A stretch of DNA of 64,000 nt from Delta-02 sp964513565 (GCA_964513565.1 CAZENE010000007.1:33828-97827); one strand, 5' to 3'. Shown: positions 9,165 through 18,340, counted from the stretch's first letter. Notes: generated from the letters alone by a model not told the origin. Translations and numbers: made by a program.

Positions 9165-9943
9165 CGGGCCGCCTTTACCTTGCGGACGCTTTCCTGAAGC
9201 ACGGATACGAGGTCTTCCGGTCCTTCAGGGGCTTCTTCACCGGTTACCGGGGCTTCCACCATCTGTTTCCTGGCTTTCTTTTTCAAAAGATCGACTATTT
9301 TCTTTTTACGTTCATTCGTATACCTGTCCGGTTTAAATGCGGACTGCATGTTCTTCATCAATTTTATCATCTTATCCGCGCCCCCGGATGATAATTCATT
9401 TTTTTCCTGCATGATTTCCTCTTCAGGGACGATCTCCTCGCTGTAATGGAGTGTGTTCAATGAAAGCGCCTTTCCCGTCGATCTTACGAGAACGAGGTAT
9501 TCCCGTTCGCCGAGAATGAATTTGGCGACGCCCGCACGGCGGGTTTCCCGCATAACTTCGACCAGCAGAGAATATGCTTTTTCGCCTCCTTTTGCGGGGA
9601 CCAGGTAGTACGGTCGGTCATAATAGACCGGATCGACCTCCCCGATATCGATGAAATCGCTTATTTCAATGGCATGCGAGCGCTCGGGCGATACCGACTC
9701 CAGTTCTTCCCCGGTCATTACTATGTATTTATCGGGCCCGATCTCGAATCCCCTGACGATCTCATTCGAGGGTACGATCTTTTCCTCGTCAGGGCAGAAC
9801 ATACTCCGGGTGAGCGGTGAGTAATCCCTGGCATGGAGCATCCGGAATGATATCCGGCTTGCAGTCACGGCCGTAACAAGTTGTACGGGTATGGCAACAA
9901 GACTGAAACTGACCGTCCCTGTCCATATCGCATGAACCACCAT
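9161..9943 (-). CDS. ku: Ku end-binding protein (copy 1)
   Basis: 260 residues, the usual size of bacterial Ku. It starts with the typical MVVHAIWTGTVSFSLVAIPV strand and has the R-G-F-E-I-G/D-K-Y-I-V block, DPVYYDRPYYL and a basic C-terminal tail (KKKIVDLLKKKARK) that in the family helps recruit LigD. The ATG follows ggagg at a good distance. It lies 21 nt downstream of a second Ku gene and overlaps the polymerase by 4 nt. As a homodimer or heterodimer it would thread onto double-strand break ends. Confidence 0.95.
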   Translation of the reverse strand: MVVHAIWTGTVSFSLVAIPVQLVTAVTASRISFRMLHARDYSPLTRSMFCPDEEKIVPSNEIVRGFEIGPDKYIVMTGEELESVSPERSHAIEISDFIDIGEVDPVYYDRPYYLVPAKGGEKAYSLLVEVMRETRRAGVAKFILGEREYLVLVRSTGKALSLNTLHYSEEIVPEEEIMQEKNELSSGGADKMIKLMKNMQSAFKPDRYTNERKKKIVDLLKKKARKQMVEAPVTGEEAPEGPEDLVSVLQESVRKVKAAR

Positions 9944-9964
9944 ATACGCTCCTCCGCGGCGATT

Positions 9965-10735
9965 TTACCCCACTTTTTTCAGACTCGCCTCAAGCGTCTC
10001 GAGGAGCCTGTCGGGTGCAGTCGCCTTCTTTCTCTTCGGCCGTAGAATAGATATCTTTTCCCCGGCCGCCTTCCTGTCGATCATTTCCTGCAGTTTCTTC
10101 TGGTGCTCATTTTCGAACTTTTCCGGCTGGAACGGGCCGGTCAGCGCCTTGACGAGATCTGACCCAACCTTCAGTTCCTTTTCGGACAGCTTGACCCGGG
10201 GCAGGTCGAGCAATGCTTCTGCGACGACCTCGTCCGCATATCGCAGGGTGGTTAGCCGCACCATCCTTCCCCGCGCTTTCAGTGACCCGAAATAAGGCCT
10301 CTTCCTCATTGACCAGGTGCATACTCCTTCCATACCGGTATCGGCGAGGGCGGCGGCGAGAACATCATAATCCGTTTGTGGACCGTCAGGGCCGAGGTGA
10401 TATGCTCTCTCAAAATACAAGGGGTCGATGGCACCTGACTTTACGAATTCATGAACTTCGATCGTACGGCTTTCTTCCGGTTCGAACCGTTCTAATTCCT
10501 CATCATCGATTATGACGTATTTGCCGTCTTCTATTTCGAAACCCCGTACTTGTTCCTCCCGGGGCACCGGGATATGCTCGTATGCGCATATCATCTGCTG
10601 TTTGAGCCTAACCTGGTCGCTCTTATGCAGAAGACGGAATTGTATCCGCTGTTCCCTGACCGCCATGTAGAGCTTGACGGGTATATTATAATCGCCGAAA
10701 TGTATCCGGCCTTTCCAGATTGCGCGCGCTGCCAT
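9965..10735 (-). CDS. ku: Ku end-binding protein (copy 2)
   Basis: 256 residues. It begins MAARAIWKGRIHFGDYNIPV and keeps RGFEIEDGKYVII and DPLYFERAYHL; the tail ends in a basic stretch (RPKRKKATAPDR). It is clearly divergent from its neighbour (only short blocks shared), so this is an old duplication rather than a recent tandem copy. aggag precedes the ATG. First gene of the four-gene end-joining operon. Having two Ku genes opens the possibility of a Ku heterodimer or of condition-specific use. Confidence 0.95.
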   Translation of the reverse strand: MAARAIWKGRIHFGDYNIPVKLYMAVREQRIQFRLLHKSDQVRLKQQMICAYEHIPVPREEQVRGFEIEDGKYVIIDDEELERFEPEESRTIEVHEFVKSGAIDPLYFERAYHLGPDGPQTDYDVLAAALADTGMEGVCTWSMRKRPYFGSLKARGRMVRLTTLRYADEVVAEALLDLPRVKLSEKELKVGSDLVKALTGPFQPEKFENEHQKKLQEMIDRKAAGEKISILRPKRKKATAPDRLLETLEASLKKVG

Positions 10736-11307
10736 GAAAAACTCCTATTACCCTTAGATATGTATGAAACCAGAGATTGTCAAATCGCCTCCAGGACACC
10801 CCGGACATGCCGTTTCACTATTGACGGGACGGGGAAAAACCCGTTTAAATTTGGTTTCGCCACGTTTATAATAGTCAAACGCCGACCATGAGGCAGTTCG
10901 CTCCACATCAGCCTGGGGACAGGGACCGGGCCTTGTCGGGATATTCTGCATAAGATCGATGCAAGTTTATCCCCAGACCAAACTGGGAGTATTTTCTTCA
11001 CACTCTGAAACGCTGCGGCGGATCGAGGACCTGAAAAAATCAAGACCGGATATCGAAAAAGTCAAAGGGCCCGCATCAAACTTTCAGAAAGAAACATTCT
11101 CTGTTATAATGGCTAAATACGGACCCGGTGATTCGCTGGCAGATCATTTATCCGCACAGATATACAGATATGTGACGGAAAGGTACACGGCTCGGAACGG
11201 CTATTTATTGTCGGGGCAGGTCATATGGTTAGGGATGAAAAGTACCATCGGGCTTCTCCGGAGACATGGTTGCTGGTCGACCTATTATAAATAAAAGGAG
11301 TAATTTC
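10736..11307. other. 572-nt intergenic region between divergent ku operon and gpmA
   Basis: No convincing gene. Open frames of 65-111 codons occur on both strands but have unnatural composition and no ribosome sites. The only signals I can support are an extended -10 (11102-11110) and the gpmA ribosome site aaggag at 11295-11300. Confidence 0.5.
11102..11110 (+). promoter_or_regulatory. Possible extended -10 promoter for gpmA
   Basis: TG followed by one base and TATAAT. No good -35, which extended -10 promoters can do without. It would give a leader of about 190 nt ahead of gpmA. Confidence 0.4.
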
Positions 11308-11994
11308 ATGCTGCGTATGGTCTTGTTGCGTCATGGCGAAAGTCAATGGAATCTCGAGAACAGATTTACGGGATGGACGGATATTGACCTTTCCGAAAAA
11401 GGGGTTGAAGAGGCAAGAACAGCCGGAGAGGCACTCAAAGAAGCCGGGTTTACATTTGATGTAGCATTTACATCCGTCTTGAAAAGAGCGATCAGGACAC
11501 TGTGGATAGTCCTCGAGGAGATCGACCACATGTGGATACCCCAGCGGAAAACCTGGAGGCTCAACGAACGCCATTACGGCGCGCTGCAGGGCCTCAATAA
11601 AGCCGAAACGGCCGATACGTACGGACAGGAACAGGTCCAACTCTGGCGGCGAAGCTTTGACGTCGCCCCACCCCCGTTGGAACGCACGGATACGCGGTTT
11701 TCAGGCAACGATCCGCGATATGACGCATTGGCGCCCGAAGATCTGCCTGTTGCAGAAAGCCTGAAGGAAACTGGAATCCGTGTACTTCCTTACTGGGAAA
11801 CAAACATCGTTCCGGTCCTGGCCCGCGGGGCAAAAGTAATAGTGGCGGCGCATGGCAACAGCCTGCGGTCGTTGGTAAAGCACCTCGACAACATCCCCGA
11901 CGAAGAAATCCCGGCCCTCGAGATACCAACCGGTAAGCCCCTCGTATACGAATTCGCAAACGACCTGACGCCGGTGAAGCATTACTATTTATGA
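11308..11994 (+). CDS. gpmA: 2,3-bisphosphoglycerate-dependent phosphoglycerate mutase
   Basis: 228 residues from the ATG at 11308, chosen because aaggag sits 7 nt upstream; an upstream in-frame ATG (11266) lacks one. It has the histidine phosphatase motif LRHGESQWN with the phospho-accepting His, NRFTGWTDIDL, ERHYGALQG and the second catalytic His in AAHGNSLR. It interconverts 3- and 2-phosphoglycerate in glycolysis/gluconeogenesis. It stands alone, convergent with an MBL hydrolase. Confidence 0.95.
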   Translation: MLRMVLLRHGESQWNLENRFTGWTDIDLSEKGVEEARTAGEALKEAGFTFDVAFTSVLKRAIRTLWIVLEEIDHMWIPQRKTWRLNERHYGALQGLNKAETADTYGQEQVQLWRRSFDVAPPPLERTDTRFSGNDPRYDALAPEDLPVAESLKETGIRVLPYWETNIVPVLARGAKVIVAAHGNSLRSLVKHLDNIPDEEIPALEIPTGKPLVYEFANDLTPVKHYYL

Positions 11995-12102
11995 TCGTAA
12001 AACGTAAGACGTCATGGAACCGGGGCTCCGGTTAAAAAAACACGAATAGCGTTCCGGCCGCTTTCCCATGAGATTAGAATTTACGATTCACGTTTTACGA
12101 TC
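11993..12102. repeat. Heptamer inverted repeat, locus B, touching both stop codons
   Basis: The left arm (11993-12012) and right arm (12081-12102) share 13 inverted bases (gatcgtaaaacgt), then a second diverged heptamer. The arms overlap the stop codons of both convergent genes. Between them lies a perfect hairpin aaccgg-ggct-ccggtt (12018-12033) followed by seven A. Confidence 0.7.
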
Positions 12103-13040
12103 TAAACGATTATTTCCATTCCGTCATACGCAAGGTCGATCTGCATCGTGCTTTCGGGTTCGACAATGTCCAAGTACCGTCTCGTATCCTGCAAAAATTT
12201 ATCGAGATCGGCATCATTGAGCGTCGGCTCGTTATGAAACATGCACAGGCGTTTGACCCCTGCCCGTGCGCCTAACTCGGCAACAACGGTATTGCTCGAA
12301 TGACCCCAATTCTCTTTGGCGCCGAAGGCATCCCTGGCCTGGTACTGGGCATCGACTATCACGAGGTCGGCATTCCGAAAGAAATCGAAAAATGGATAAT
12401 CGTCCGGCGGGCCGGCGGGGTGTTCGCAATCACTGGAATATACGATGCTTTTCCCGTTCTGCGCTAACCGGTATCCGTATGAGTCACCCGGATGGTTCTG
12501 GCGGATGGGCACGACATCAAAACCGGCGATATCATAATGCCGGCCGGGTTCAAGGATTTCGAACCTGACATCCGCTCTTTCCTGAAGCGATATGTTGGAC
12601 CATTCTTGCTGGTAGGCCAAGGCAGGCTCAATATTCTCGTGGCCCCCGTACAAAACGATAGTGTTTCCTGCACTATAACGAGGCATGAAGAAGGGAAATC
12701 CCTGGATGTGATCCCAGTGAAGATGGGACAGGAAAACATGGAAGGCACCGGCACTTCCGTCAACGCGTTCCATTATGTAACGGGAAAAATCCTGCATACC
12801 CGAACCGGCATCGCAAACAACATATTGTTTGCCGCCGGTTATCTCGACACAGGAGGTATTTGTCCCGTGAAAACCCCATTCGGAGAAAGGAACCCGCGCC
12901 CCGGCAAGGTCCGTGGGGACCTGGCGGGAAAACTGTCCGCCCCGGGATGCCGCAATCGCATCGATCACTTTTCGGCGCAGGTTCAAGGTACGGGAAGCAG
13001 CCGGAAGCGAACCCCGCGTACCCCAGAAACGGGCCTTCAT
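12102..13040 (-). CDS. Metallo-beta-lactamase-fold hydrolase
   Basis: 312 residues from the ATG at 13040; the frame is open 45 codons upstream, but relatives begin with MK-x-RFWGTRGS, found exactly here. The metal motif is SHLHWDHIQG (HxHxDH), with further ligand-like His/Asp in SSDCEH and the late GHSSNT. The GTRGS N-terminus places it with RNase Z-like and phosphodiesterase-like MBL proteins; some relatives are cyclic-nucleotide phosphodiesterases. The substrate cannot be told. No operon partners: upstream is a divergent small ORF, downstream is convergent gpmA. Confidence 0.8.
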   Translation of the reverse strand: MKARFWGTRGSLPAASRTLNLRRKVIDAIAASRGGQFSRQVPTDLAGARVPFSEWGFHGTNTSCVEITGGKQYVVCDAGSGMQDFSRYIMERVDGSAGAFHVFLSHLHWDHIQGFPFFMPRYSAGNTIVLYGGHENIEPALAYQQEWSNISLQERADVRFEILEPGRHYDIAGFDVVPIRQNHPGDSYGYRLAQNGKSIVYSSDCEHPAGPPDDYPFFDFFRNADLVIVDAQYQARDAFGAKENWGHSSNTVVAELGARAGVKRLCMFHNEPTLNDADLDKFLQDTRRYLDIVEPESTMQIDLAYDGMEIIV

Positions 13041-13249
13041 CCAACGTCCAGTCTTATTCGTCTTAATTGGGACATATGAGGTACTTATCAGATCATTTCC
13101 GCAATTGCCATAAAAATCTTTGGTCCCGAAGCGCGGATTGCTTCCTTCTGTTAATGTCTTAGCTAAGTTTATCATCTAACAGACAATCACAGTTTTGTAA
13201 TGTAAAAGATAGTCAGAATCAAAGGTCGCAGATACGGGAGGTGAGAGAT

Positions 13250-13345
13250 ATGTTAAGCTGGGTTATTATGGCGGCTGCAATTTTTGCGATTCTGATCGCG
13301 TGTTTTGTCGCGGTCAAGGCTGGTTCTCCGAAACACAGCACCTGA
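13250..13345 (+). CDS. 31-residue predicted membrane peptide
   Basis: An ATG preceded by gggaggtgag (13236-13245), among the strongest ribosome sites in the window. The 31 codons encode a near-pure membrane helix (residues 3-23, with WVIMAAAIFAILIACFVAV) and a short polar tail ending KAGSPKHST. No family recognised. Size and layout resemble small regulatory membrane peptides or type I toxins, but no antisense RNA or partner can be shown. Confidence 0.5.
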   Translation: MLSWVIMAAAIFAILIACFVAVKAGSPKHST

Positions 13346-13460
13346 AGAGCTGCATGATGCTCTAGCGTAACCGGTGGGAAGCTGACAAAAGCCTCCTCGC
13401 TGGTTACGTCTGCCCTGATTCCCGCGTCTGCGAGATCGTCATCTCGTTAAGCTTTGCATT
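13346..13460 (+). other. Structured region downstream of the small ORF
   Basis: Three hairpins follow the stop of the 31-aa ORF: agagc/gctct (13346-13363), cgtaacc/ggttacg (13366-13408, with a 29-nt loop) and cgagat/atctcg (about 13431-13446). No U-tract follows, so these are not a classic terminator. They may be a 3' structured element or part of a small RNA. Confidence 0.3.
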
Positions 13461-13481
13461 TCCCCGTTCATTATATATAAT
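13453..13481 (+). promoter_or_regulatory. Probable sigma-70 promoter for the alpha/beta hydrolase
   Basis: TATAAT at 13476-13481 with a weak -35 (tttgca, 17-nt spacer). The transcript would start about 15-20 nt before the ATG at 13503. Confidence 0.45.
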
Positions 13482-13502
13482 CATGTAAAAGCAGGTGCAT
13501 TC

Positions 13503-14228
13503 ATGAAGATCCAAAAATACGGCAGCGGCTTTCCTATAGTCTTCATTCACGGAGCCGGGGGCTCTGCCTTGTCATGGGCATTCCAGAGGCCGCACTTTGA
13601 ACGGGCAAATACGGTTATCCTCGTCGAACTGCCCGGCCACGGTAATTCTCAAGGACCGTCATTAGCATCTATTGCGGGCTATGCCGATTCATTGAAGCGG
13701 ACGCTTGATGAAAATGCCGTCGGCCCCGCGTTTATTGCTGGACATTCCATGGGGGGCGCGGTTGCGATCGATCTCGCCATGCGGCATCCTGACCTCGCCT
13801 GGGGGATCATCCTTATCGGGACGGGGGCGCGGCTGAAGGTTTACCCCGAAATATTGGAGGGAATTCTGAGCGACAAGGAAAAGACGGCGCGTATGATAGT
13901 GGATACCGCATTTTCGCCCTCGTTTCCGGCAGGCCTCAAAGAAAAGGTCTTTACGGAATACATGAAGAATGACGCAAAGACCATCTATAACGATTTCTCG
14001 GCATGCGATGATTTCAATGTTATGGGACGTCTCAACATTTTATCCGTCCCATCGCTGGTCATTTGCGGAACGGAGGATCGTTTTACACCCTTCAAATACT
14101 CGCAATACCTGTCCGGCAATATAAAGGGTGCCAGGCTTGTGCCTGTTGAAGGTGCCGGGCACATGGTTATGATCGAGAAGCCTGCGGAGGTCAATAGCGC
14201 CATCCAGACTTTTATATCCGAAAATTAA
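13503..14228 (+). CDS. Alpha/beta hydrolase
   Basis: 241 residues. Oxyanion region HGAGGSALSW, nucleophile elbow GHSMGG, acid in CGTEDRFTP and catalytic His in GAGHMVMIEKP make a complete triad. The nearest families are esterases and ring-cleavage-type C-C hydrolases; the substrate is unknown. The ribosome site is aagcagg. It is monocistronic as far as seen: a hairpin follows at 14231-14266. Confidence 0.85.
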   Translation: MKIQKYGSGFPIVFIHGAGGSALSWAFQRPHFERANTVILVELPGHGNSQGPSLASIAGYADSLKRTLDENAVGPAFIAGHSMGGAVAIDLAMRHPDLAWGIILIGTGARLKVYPEILEGILSDKEKTARMIVDTAFSPSFPAGLKEKVFTEYMKNDAKTIYNDFSACDDFNVMGRLNILSVPSLVICGTEDRFTPFKYSQYLSGNIKGARLVPVEGAGHMVMIEKPAEVNSAIQTFISEN

Positions 14229-14550
14229 CAGTCCCGTTTTTCTGAAAAAGTCTTCTTTTTCGGGACACGCGGTGAGCCATTTATCTCACAGGGGCGCTTC
14301 ATGGGCTTTTTACGACATTAACCGCATAAGATGTTTAACAATAATTAACCGGTCACGGGTGGGTAATCTCAGGTACAGAACGCTGCCCATCAACTATAAT
14401 TTCCTTTAAAAGTACTCTATCGAGCATGTCTTACCCTGTATAAGAAAAAGCAATAATCGTGCCGTATCCCGGGGTCCCTGGTTTTTACAAGTATCGTATA
14501 TTGTGCTATGCTCCTATGGTTGCAATTTCCGGCAGGTTTCGGAGAGTAAT
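14229..14550. other. Intergenic region before moxR
   Basis: 322 nt without a gene. It holds a hairpin framed by gtcccg/cgggac (14231-14266, with an inner gaaaaag/ctttttc stem) that probably ends the hydrolase transcript, and the moxR promoter at 14484-14512. Confidence 0.5.
14484..14512 (+). promoter_or_regulatory. Sigma-70-type promoter of the moxR operon
   Basis: TTTACA, 17-nt spacer, TATGCT with an upstream TG (extended -10). The predicted start is near 14519, 30 nt before the moxR ATG. Confidence 0.55.
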
Positions 14551-15486
14551 ATGCCTTTTGATCTGTGCAGCAAGATAATGGAAAATATGTCCCGGGTCAT
14601 CGTCGGCAAAAAGAGGTCCATCGAGCTTCTGCTGATCGCGCTCATAGCCGACGGCCATGTATTGCTCGAAGACATACCGGGCGTCGGGAAAACGCTTATC
14701 GCCAAATCTCTCGCCAAAAGTATAGGCGCGAGCTTCAAAAGGGTGCAGTTCACGCCTGATCTTCTCCCCTCCGATATTACCGGGTTTAATGTCTATGACC
14801 AGCAGAAGGGGGAGTTTGTTTTTCAATTCGGCCCCGTGATGACGCATGTGCTTCTTGCTGATGAAATCAACCGTACAATACCGCGAACCCAGTCGAGTCT
14901 CCTTGAAAGCATGGAGGAACGGCAGGTCACGGTAGACGGCAGGACATATCCCCTGCCCCATCCATTTTTCGTCCTAGCAACCCAGAACCCGATCGATCTT
15001 GAAGGCACCTTCCCCTTGCCCGAAGCACAACTCGACAGGTTCCTTCTTCGCGTTCATCTTGGGTATCCGGGACGCGAGGAAGAGATATCGATCCTGAAAC
15101 GGTTCCAGGAAAATGACCCGCTGCAGGGATTGGAGGCCGTGGCGGAACCCCGCGAGGTACCCCGCCTTCAGGAAGTGAGGCGGAAGATCCATGTCTCCGA
15201 TGCGGTCAAAAGTTACATAACGGACCTTGTCCGGGCAACACGGGATAACCCGGCATGCAATCTTGGCGCGAGCCCGCGCGGCTCTCTCGGCCTCATGCGG
15301 GCAGGACAGGCACTGGCTATACTGAGACGCCGCGATTATGTCCTTCCGGATGATATCAAGGAGCTCTCTACCGCCGTCCTTGCACATCGCCTGATACTCC
15401 ACGAAGACGTCCGGATCGAGGGGCGCACCCAGGAACAGATCATCGGAGAGATCCTCGGCAGCATCCCGGTACCTGCAGGCCAGTGA
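14551..15486 (+). CDS. MoxR-family AAA+ ATPase
   Basis: 312 residues from the ATG at 14551 (ribosome site ggagag at 14541-14546; an upstream in-frame ATG has none). Walker A is GVGKT in LLEDIPGVGKTL, Walker B is ADEINR, followed by the FVLATQNP sensor and LPEAQLDRF, all typical of MoxR. MoxR ATPases act as chaperones that assemble or activate metalloenzymes or envelope complexes, usually with DUF58 and VWA proteins. Here the DUF58 gene follows by 7 nt. Confidence 0.92.
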   Translation: MPFDLCSKIMENMSRVIVGKKRSIELLLIALIADGHVLLEDIPGVGKTLIAKSLAKSIGASFKRVQFTPDLLPSDITGFNVYDQQKGEFVFQFGPVMTHVLLADEINRTIPRTQSSLLESMEERQVTVDGRTYPLPHPFFVLATQNPIDLEGTFPLPEAQLDRFLLRVHLGYPGREEEISILKRFQENDPLQGLEAVAEPREVPRLQEVRRKIHVSDAVKSYITDLVRATRDNPACNLGASPRGSLGLMRAGQALAILRRRDYVLPDDIKELSTAVLAHRLILHEDVRIEGRTQEQIIGEILGSIPVPAGQ

Positions 15487-15493
15487 CATAAAC

Positions 15494-16708
15494 ATGCAAA
15501 CCATGAGCAGACGCGTTTCAAGCATCTTCATAACGACCCCCATGCTTCTTATCGCCTCTGTTCTTATGATCGCGGCACTTTATTACAGAAACAGGGACCT
15601 TTCCATCTTGATCCTGCTTGTCCTCAGTATAGGGGGGGCCGCGAAAATATGGACCTTATTCGGGCACAACGGTATCGAGACCGCCGCCGCAGCCGATAAA
15701 AAGAAGATCTTTCCCGGACATGTCCTCCGCTTCAGCCTCACGCTGACAAACGGCACGTATCTTCCCCTATGGTGTCAAACGATAATCCCTCTTAACGGGC
15801 TGAGACATCATGATAGGGCGGATGTACAAACGGACATGGAAGGGCAAACCAGTCTTCTCTGGCATGATGTCGGCAGGTTTGAATGGAAACTGAGCGCCCC
15901 CAGACGGGGCATTTTTTACCCCGGTCCCGCATCCCTGACATCGGGCGATCTTTTCGGGTTTTTTCCCCGGGAGAAAAACATAGATATTCCTGTCGAGATC
16001 GTCGTTTATCCACGATTGGTACCACTTAAGCCATTTTCAGTCATCAGGCGTGATTTTTTCGGCATACCGGGAGATGACAGCCCGGTCCGGGATCCGGTGT
16101 ATATACTGGGCACTCATGATTACCAGTTCGGACGGCCGGCCAGGTTCATCCACTGGAAGGCAAGCGCACGGCGCCATGTGCTTCAGGAAAAGGTGTTCGA
16201 ACCGACCGAACAGGAAAAGATCTTTATTGTAATTCTTGTTGAGGATTTTGTAGAGGAAGGGGCCTTTGAAGCATTCGAAAAAACTCTCGAGGCAGTCGCT
16301 TCGATTGTCGCTGTCCTCGATGAGAGCGGCATCGCTGCCGGTTTTGCCACGGATGCCTCGATGAGCGGAGGCACATTTTACAGGCCCGTCAGGAAAAACC
16401 CGGGCCACCTCGCGGCCATTCTCGAAATGCTTGCACGGATGCACATGGAAAAGGGGCGGGATATGACCCAAGGGCTGAAGACCATAAGGAGCATGCCCTA
16501 CGGGGTGACATGCCTGTGTTTTTCCTACCGGCACGGCACCACGTCCCGGTCTATGGCAGAGTACCTCCGCCAGCGGCAAATACCGGTCATCCATTACCTT
16601 TCCGTGATGCCGCCGCGGGAGGACAGAAATCCGGCCATCCCGGGGGGCGGCAGCTTCCGGGCAATAGATGACCTTCTCCTCGATGAAAAGAACGGGGCCG
16701 CCGGATGA
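15494..16708 (+). CDS. DUF58 domain membrane-associated protein
   Basis: 404 residues. Two N-terminal membrane helices (about 12-50), a beta-rich middle and the DUF58 core around RPARFIHWKASAR. DUF58 proteins accompany MoxR ATPases and often carry a degenerate VWA-like fold downstream, here about 230-390. Its stop overlaps the next ATG by 4 nt, so the three genes are coupled. Confidence 0.85.
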   Translation: MQTMSRRVSSIFITTPMLLIASVLMIAALYYRNRDLSILILLVLSIGGAAKIWTLFGHNGIETAAAADKKKIFPGHVLRFSLTLTNGTYLPLWCQTIIPLNGLRHHDRADVQTDMEGQTSLLWHDVGRFEWKLSAPRRGIFYPGPASLTSGDLFGFFPREKNIDIPVEIVVYPRLVPLKPFSVIRRDFFGIPGDDSPVRDPVYILGTHDYQFGRPARFIHWKASARRHVLQEKVFEPTEQEKIFIVILVEDFVEEGAFEAFEKTLEAVASIVAVLDESGIAAGFATDASMSGGTFYRPVRKNPGHLAAILEMLARMHMEKGRDMTQGLKTIRSMPYGVTCLCFSYRHGTTSRSMAEYLRQRQIPVIHYLSVMPPREDRNPAIPGGGSFRAIDDLLLDEKNGAAG

Positions 16709-18108
16709 AGCGTTATGAAAGAATATTGCTGTACGGTTCGGGTTGTGTCATGGAGATCTCCTGGCTTTACGCCTGGGTGGCGTTTTCCCTGGTATCTCTC
16801 GGAGGGGCTCCGCTTCCGGTTATACGCGTCGCGGCCCTGTTTATAGCAGGCGCGGCGATTTCACGCATCCTGCACTGCAAGGGTTTAAGGGTCGCAACAC
16901 TGGGGATCATGCATGTACTGGGAATTTTCGCGGCATTATTGTGGACGATGCACTATATAGTGAACACCCGCCAACCGATCGTCGACCTTGTGTGGTTGGC
17001 TGAATTTTTTCTTTCCCCGCATCAGGCGATCGAATGGCTGTGTTTTGTTCTGGCTGTCTTCTGGACTGCCGCCATATGGCTGAGCGGCGTATTCTTCTCC
17101 TTGCGGCCGGCAACGCACGAAAAGGTCTCGTCACGGTTTGATATAGGACTAGCCGCTTTCTTGAGCTTGGTCCTGATAAAATTCGCAATAGAAATGAAGG
17201 GCGGACTATCGGTCCAGAATAACCTGTCAGTTACATCTGCATGTATATTCTTTTTCTTCGGGCTCTTCGCCATAGGGATAACGAGGGCGCATGGTCTTAA
17301 GGCTGTGAGCCTTGTAGAGGGCCACAGGAAGATCGGGATAGTGCTGGGTTTTATTTCCGCAGTCTTCTTCTCCGTTATATCCATGGTCGTATTTCTTCGC
17401 CAGCCCTTATCCGATGCTGCCGGAATGGGTTACGGGCTTTTGGCGAAGGCAGGATCATTCGCGGGGTCGGTTTTCATCGGATTCATTAAATTCTTGTACT
17501 TTCCCAAACGAGCCGGTGGCGGGGTGCCGCCTTCGGGCGGGCAGGACAGCATGTTCGATCATATCTCTTCCGCAGGCGGCGGCGCCTGGATGGAGACCGC
17601 CGGAAAGATATTTGCCTGGCTTGTCGGCAGCTTCATGGGGTTGGTGGTCATCGTCCTGATCATCACAGCAGCGGTATGGACCGTACGATGGCTCCTTTCC
17701 CGCACCGAAAAAAAAGACCGGCCCGTTCGTCAATCGTTTAACACCCGGGCAATCCTGAAAAGGATCGCTGCCTTGCTCACGGCTTCAATCCGGCACTTCG
17801 GGCGCTCGAAGACTGCCGCCGGCTTTTACCGGGCGTTGAAGGTATGGTCTCGCTTGAGCGGTATACAGCCCATGGCACACGAAACCCCATCGGAATTCTC
17901 CCGCCGGGTAAGAATGAACTTCCCGGTAATCAAACTCGAGATAGATACTATTCTTCATGCTTTTAACAGAGAATTTTATGGAGATGCGACACTAAGCCGG
18001 GATGAGATCAAGCTGATCCATTCCAGCTGGCGAAAGATCGCAAGCCCCCGTCTATGGCCGGGCCGGTTGAAAACCCTGGTCCGTGGAACGGTCAATCTTC
18101 GTTCTTGA
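16705..18108 (+). CDS. Polytopic membrane protein with DUF4129-like C-terminus
   Basis: 467 residues. About eight membrane helices in the first 330 residues, including a helix around 310-335 before a basic cytoplasmic stretch. The C-terminal 110 residues match the DUF4129 pattern (W-x-R-L-x-G, ETPSEFSRRV, AFNREFYG). Transglutaminase-like partners common in moxR operons are absent; a core transglutaminase triad is not visible. The gene ends 17 nt inside a convergent DUF465 gene. Confidence 0.7.
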   Translation: MKRYERILLYGSGCVMEISWLYAWVAFSLVSLGGAPLPVIRVAALFIAGAAISRILHCKGLRVATLGIMHVLGIFAALLWTMHYIVNTRQPIVDLVWLAEFFLSPHQAIEWLCFVLAVFWTAAIWLSGVFFSLRPATHEKVSSRFDIGLAAFLSLVLIKFAIEMKGGLSVQNNLSVTSACIFFFFGLFAIGITRAHGLKAVSLVEGHRKIGIVLGFISAVFFSVISMVVFLRQPLSDAAGMGYGLLAKAGSFAGSVFIGFIKFLYFPKRAGGGVPPSGGQDSMFDHISSAGGGAWMETAGKIFAWLVGSFMGLVVIVLIITAAVWTVRWLLSRTEKKDRPVRQSFNTRAILKRIAALLTASIRHFGRSKTAAGFYRALKVWSRLSGIQPMAHETPSEFSRRVRMNFPVIKLEIDTILHAFNREFYGDATLSRDEIKLIHSSWRKIASPRLWPGRLKTLVRGTVNLRS

Positions 18109-18283
18109 TCCGCTCCATAATGTCCTTGAAGTACAGCTTCTTCTTTTTAAGAAGCTTCACCTCGAGTTCCTCATCATCGGTCAGGTAAGGTTTGGCCTGC
18201 AGCATCTGAAGCTTTTCATCGAGCGACTTATGCAGTATACGGGCCTCGTTATATCGTTCTTCCTTGCTTTTCTTTTCGTCCAT
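18092..18283 (-). CDS. DUF465/YdcH-like small coiled-coil protein
   Basis: 63 residues, highly charged and all-helical (KSLDEKLQMLQAKPYLTDDEELEVKLLKKKKL split by a P-Y-L-T-D turn). This is the DUF465 hairpin pattern with the L-K-K-x-K-L-x-x-K-D end. Function unknown in the family. It overlaps the end of the DUF4129 gene on the other strand. Confidence 0.75.
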   Translation of the reverse strand: MDEKKSKEERYNEARILHKSLDEKLQMLQAKPYLTDDEELEVKLLKKKKLYFKDIMERIKNED

Positions 18284-18340
18284 AGTCCTATTGTAAGATT
18301 TAAAGCTTGAACAGTAAATAGAATACTTATCCCATTATTT

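Noticed and set aside
10959..11294. 111-codon open frame upstream of gpmA
   Set aside because: No ribosome site, no recognisable family, unnatural composition, and its end overlaps the gpmA ribosome site.
12492..13079. 195-codon frame antisense to the MBL hydrolase
   Set aside because: The minus strand encodes a complete HxHxDH hydrolase here.
13366..13408. Possible tRNA-like fold
   Set aside because: Only one 7-bp stem; no cloverleaf arms, TTC loop or CCA end.
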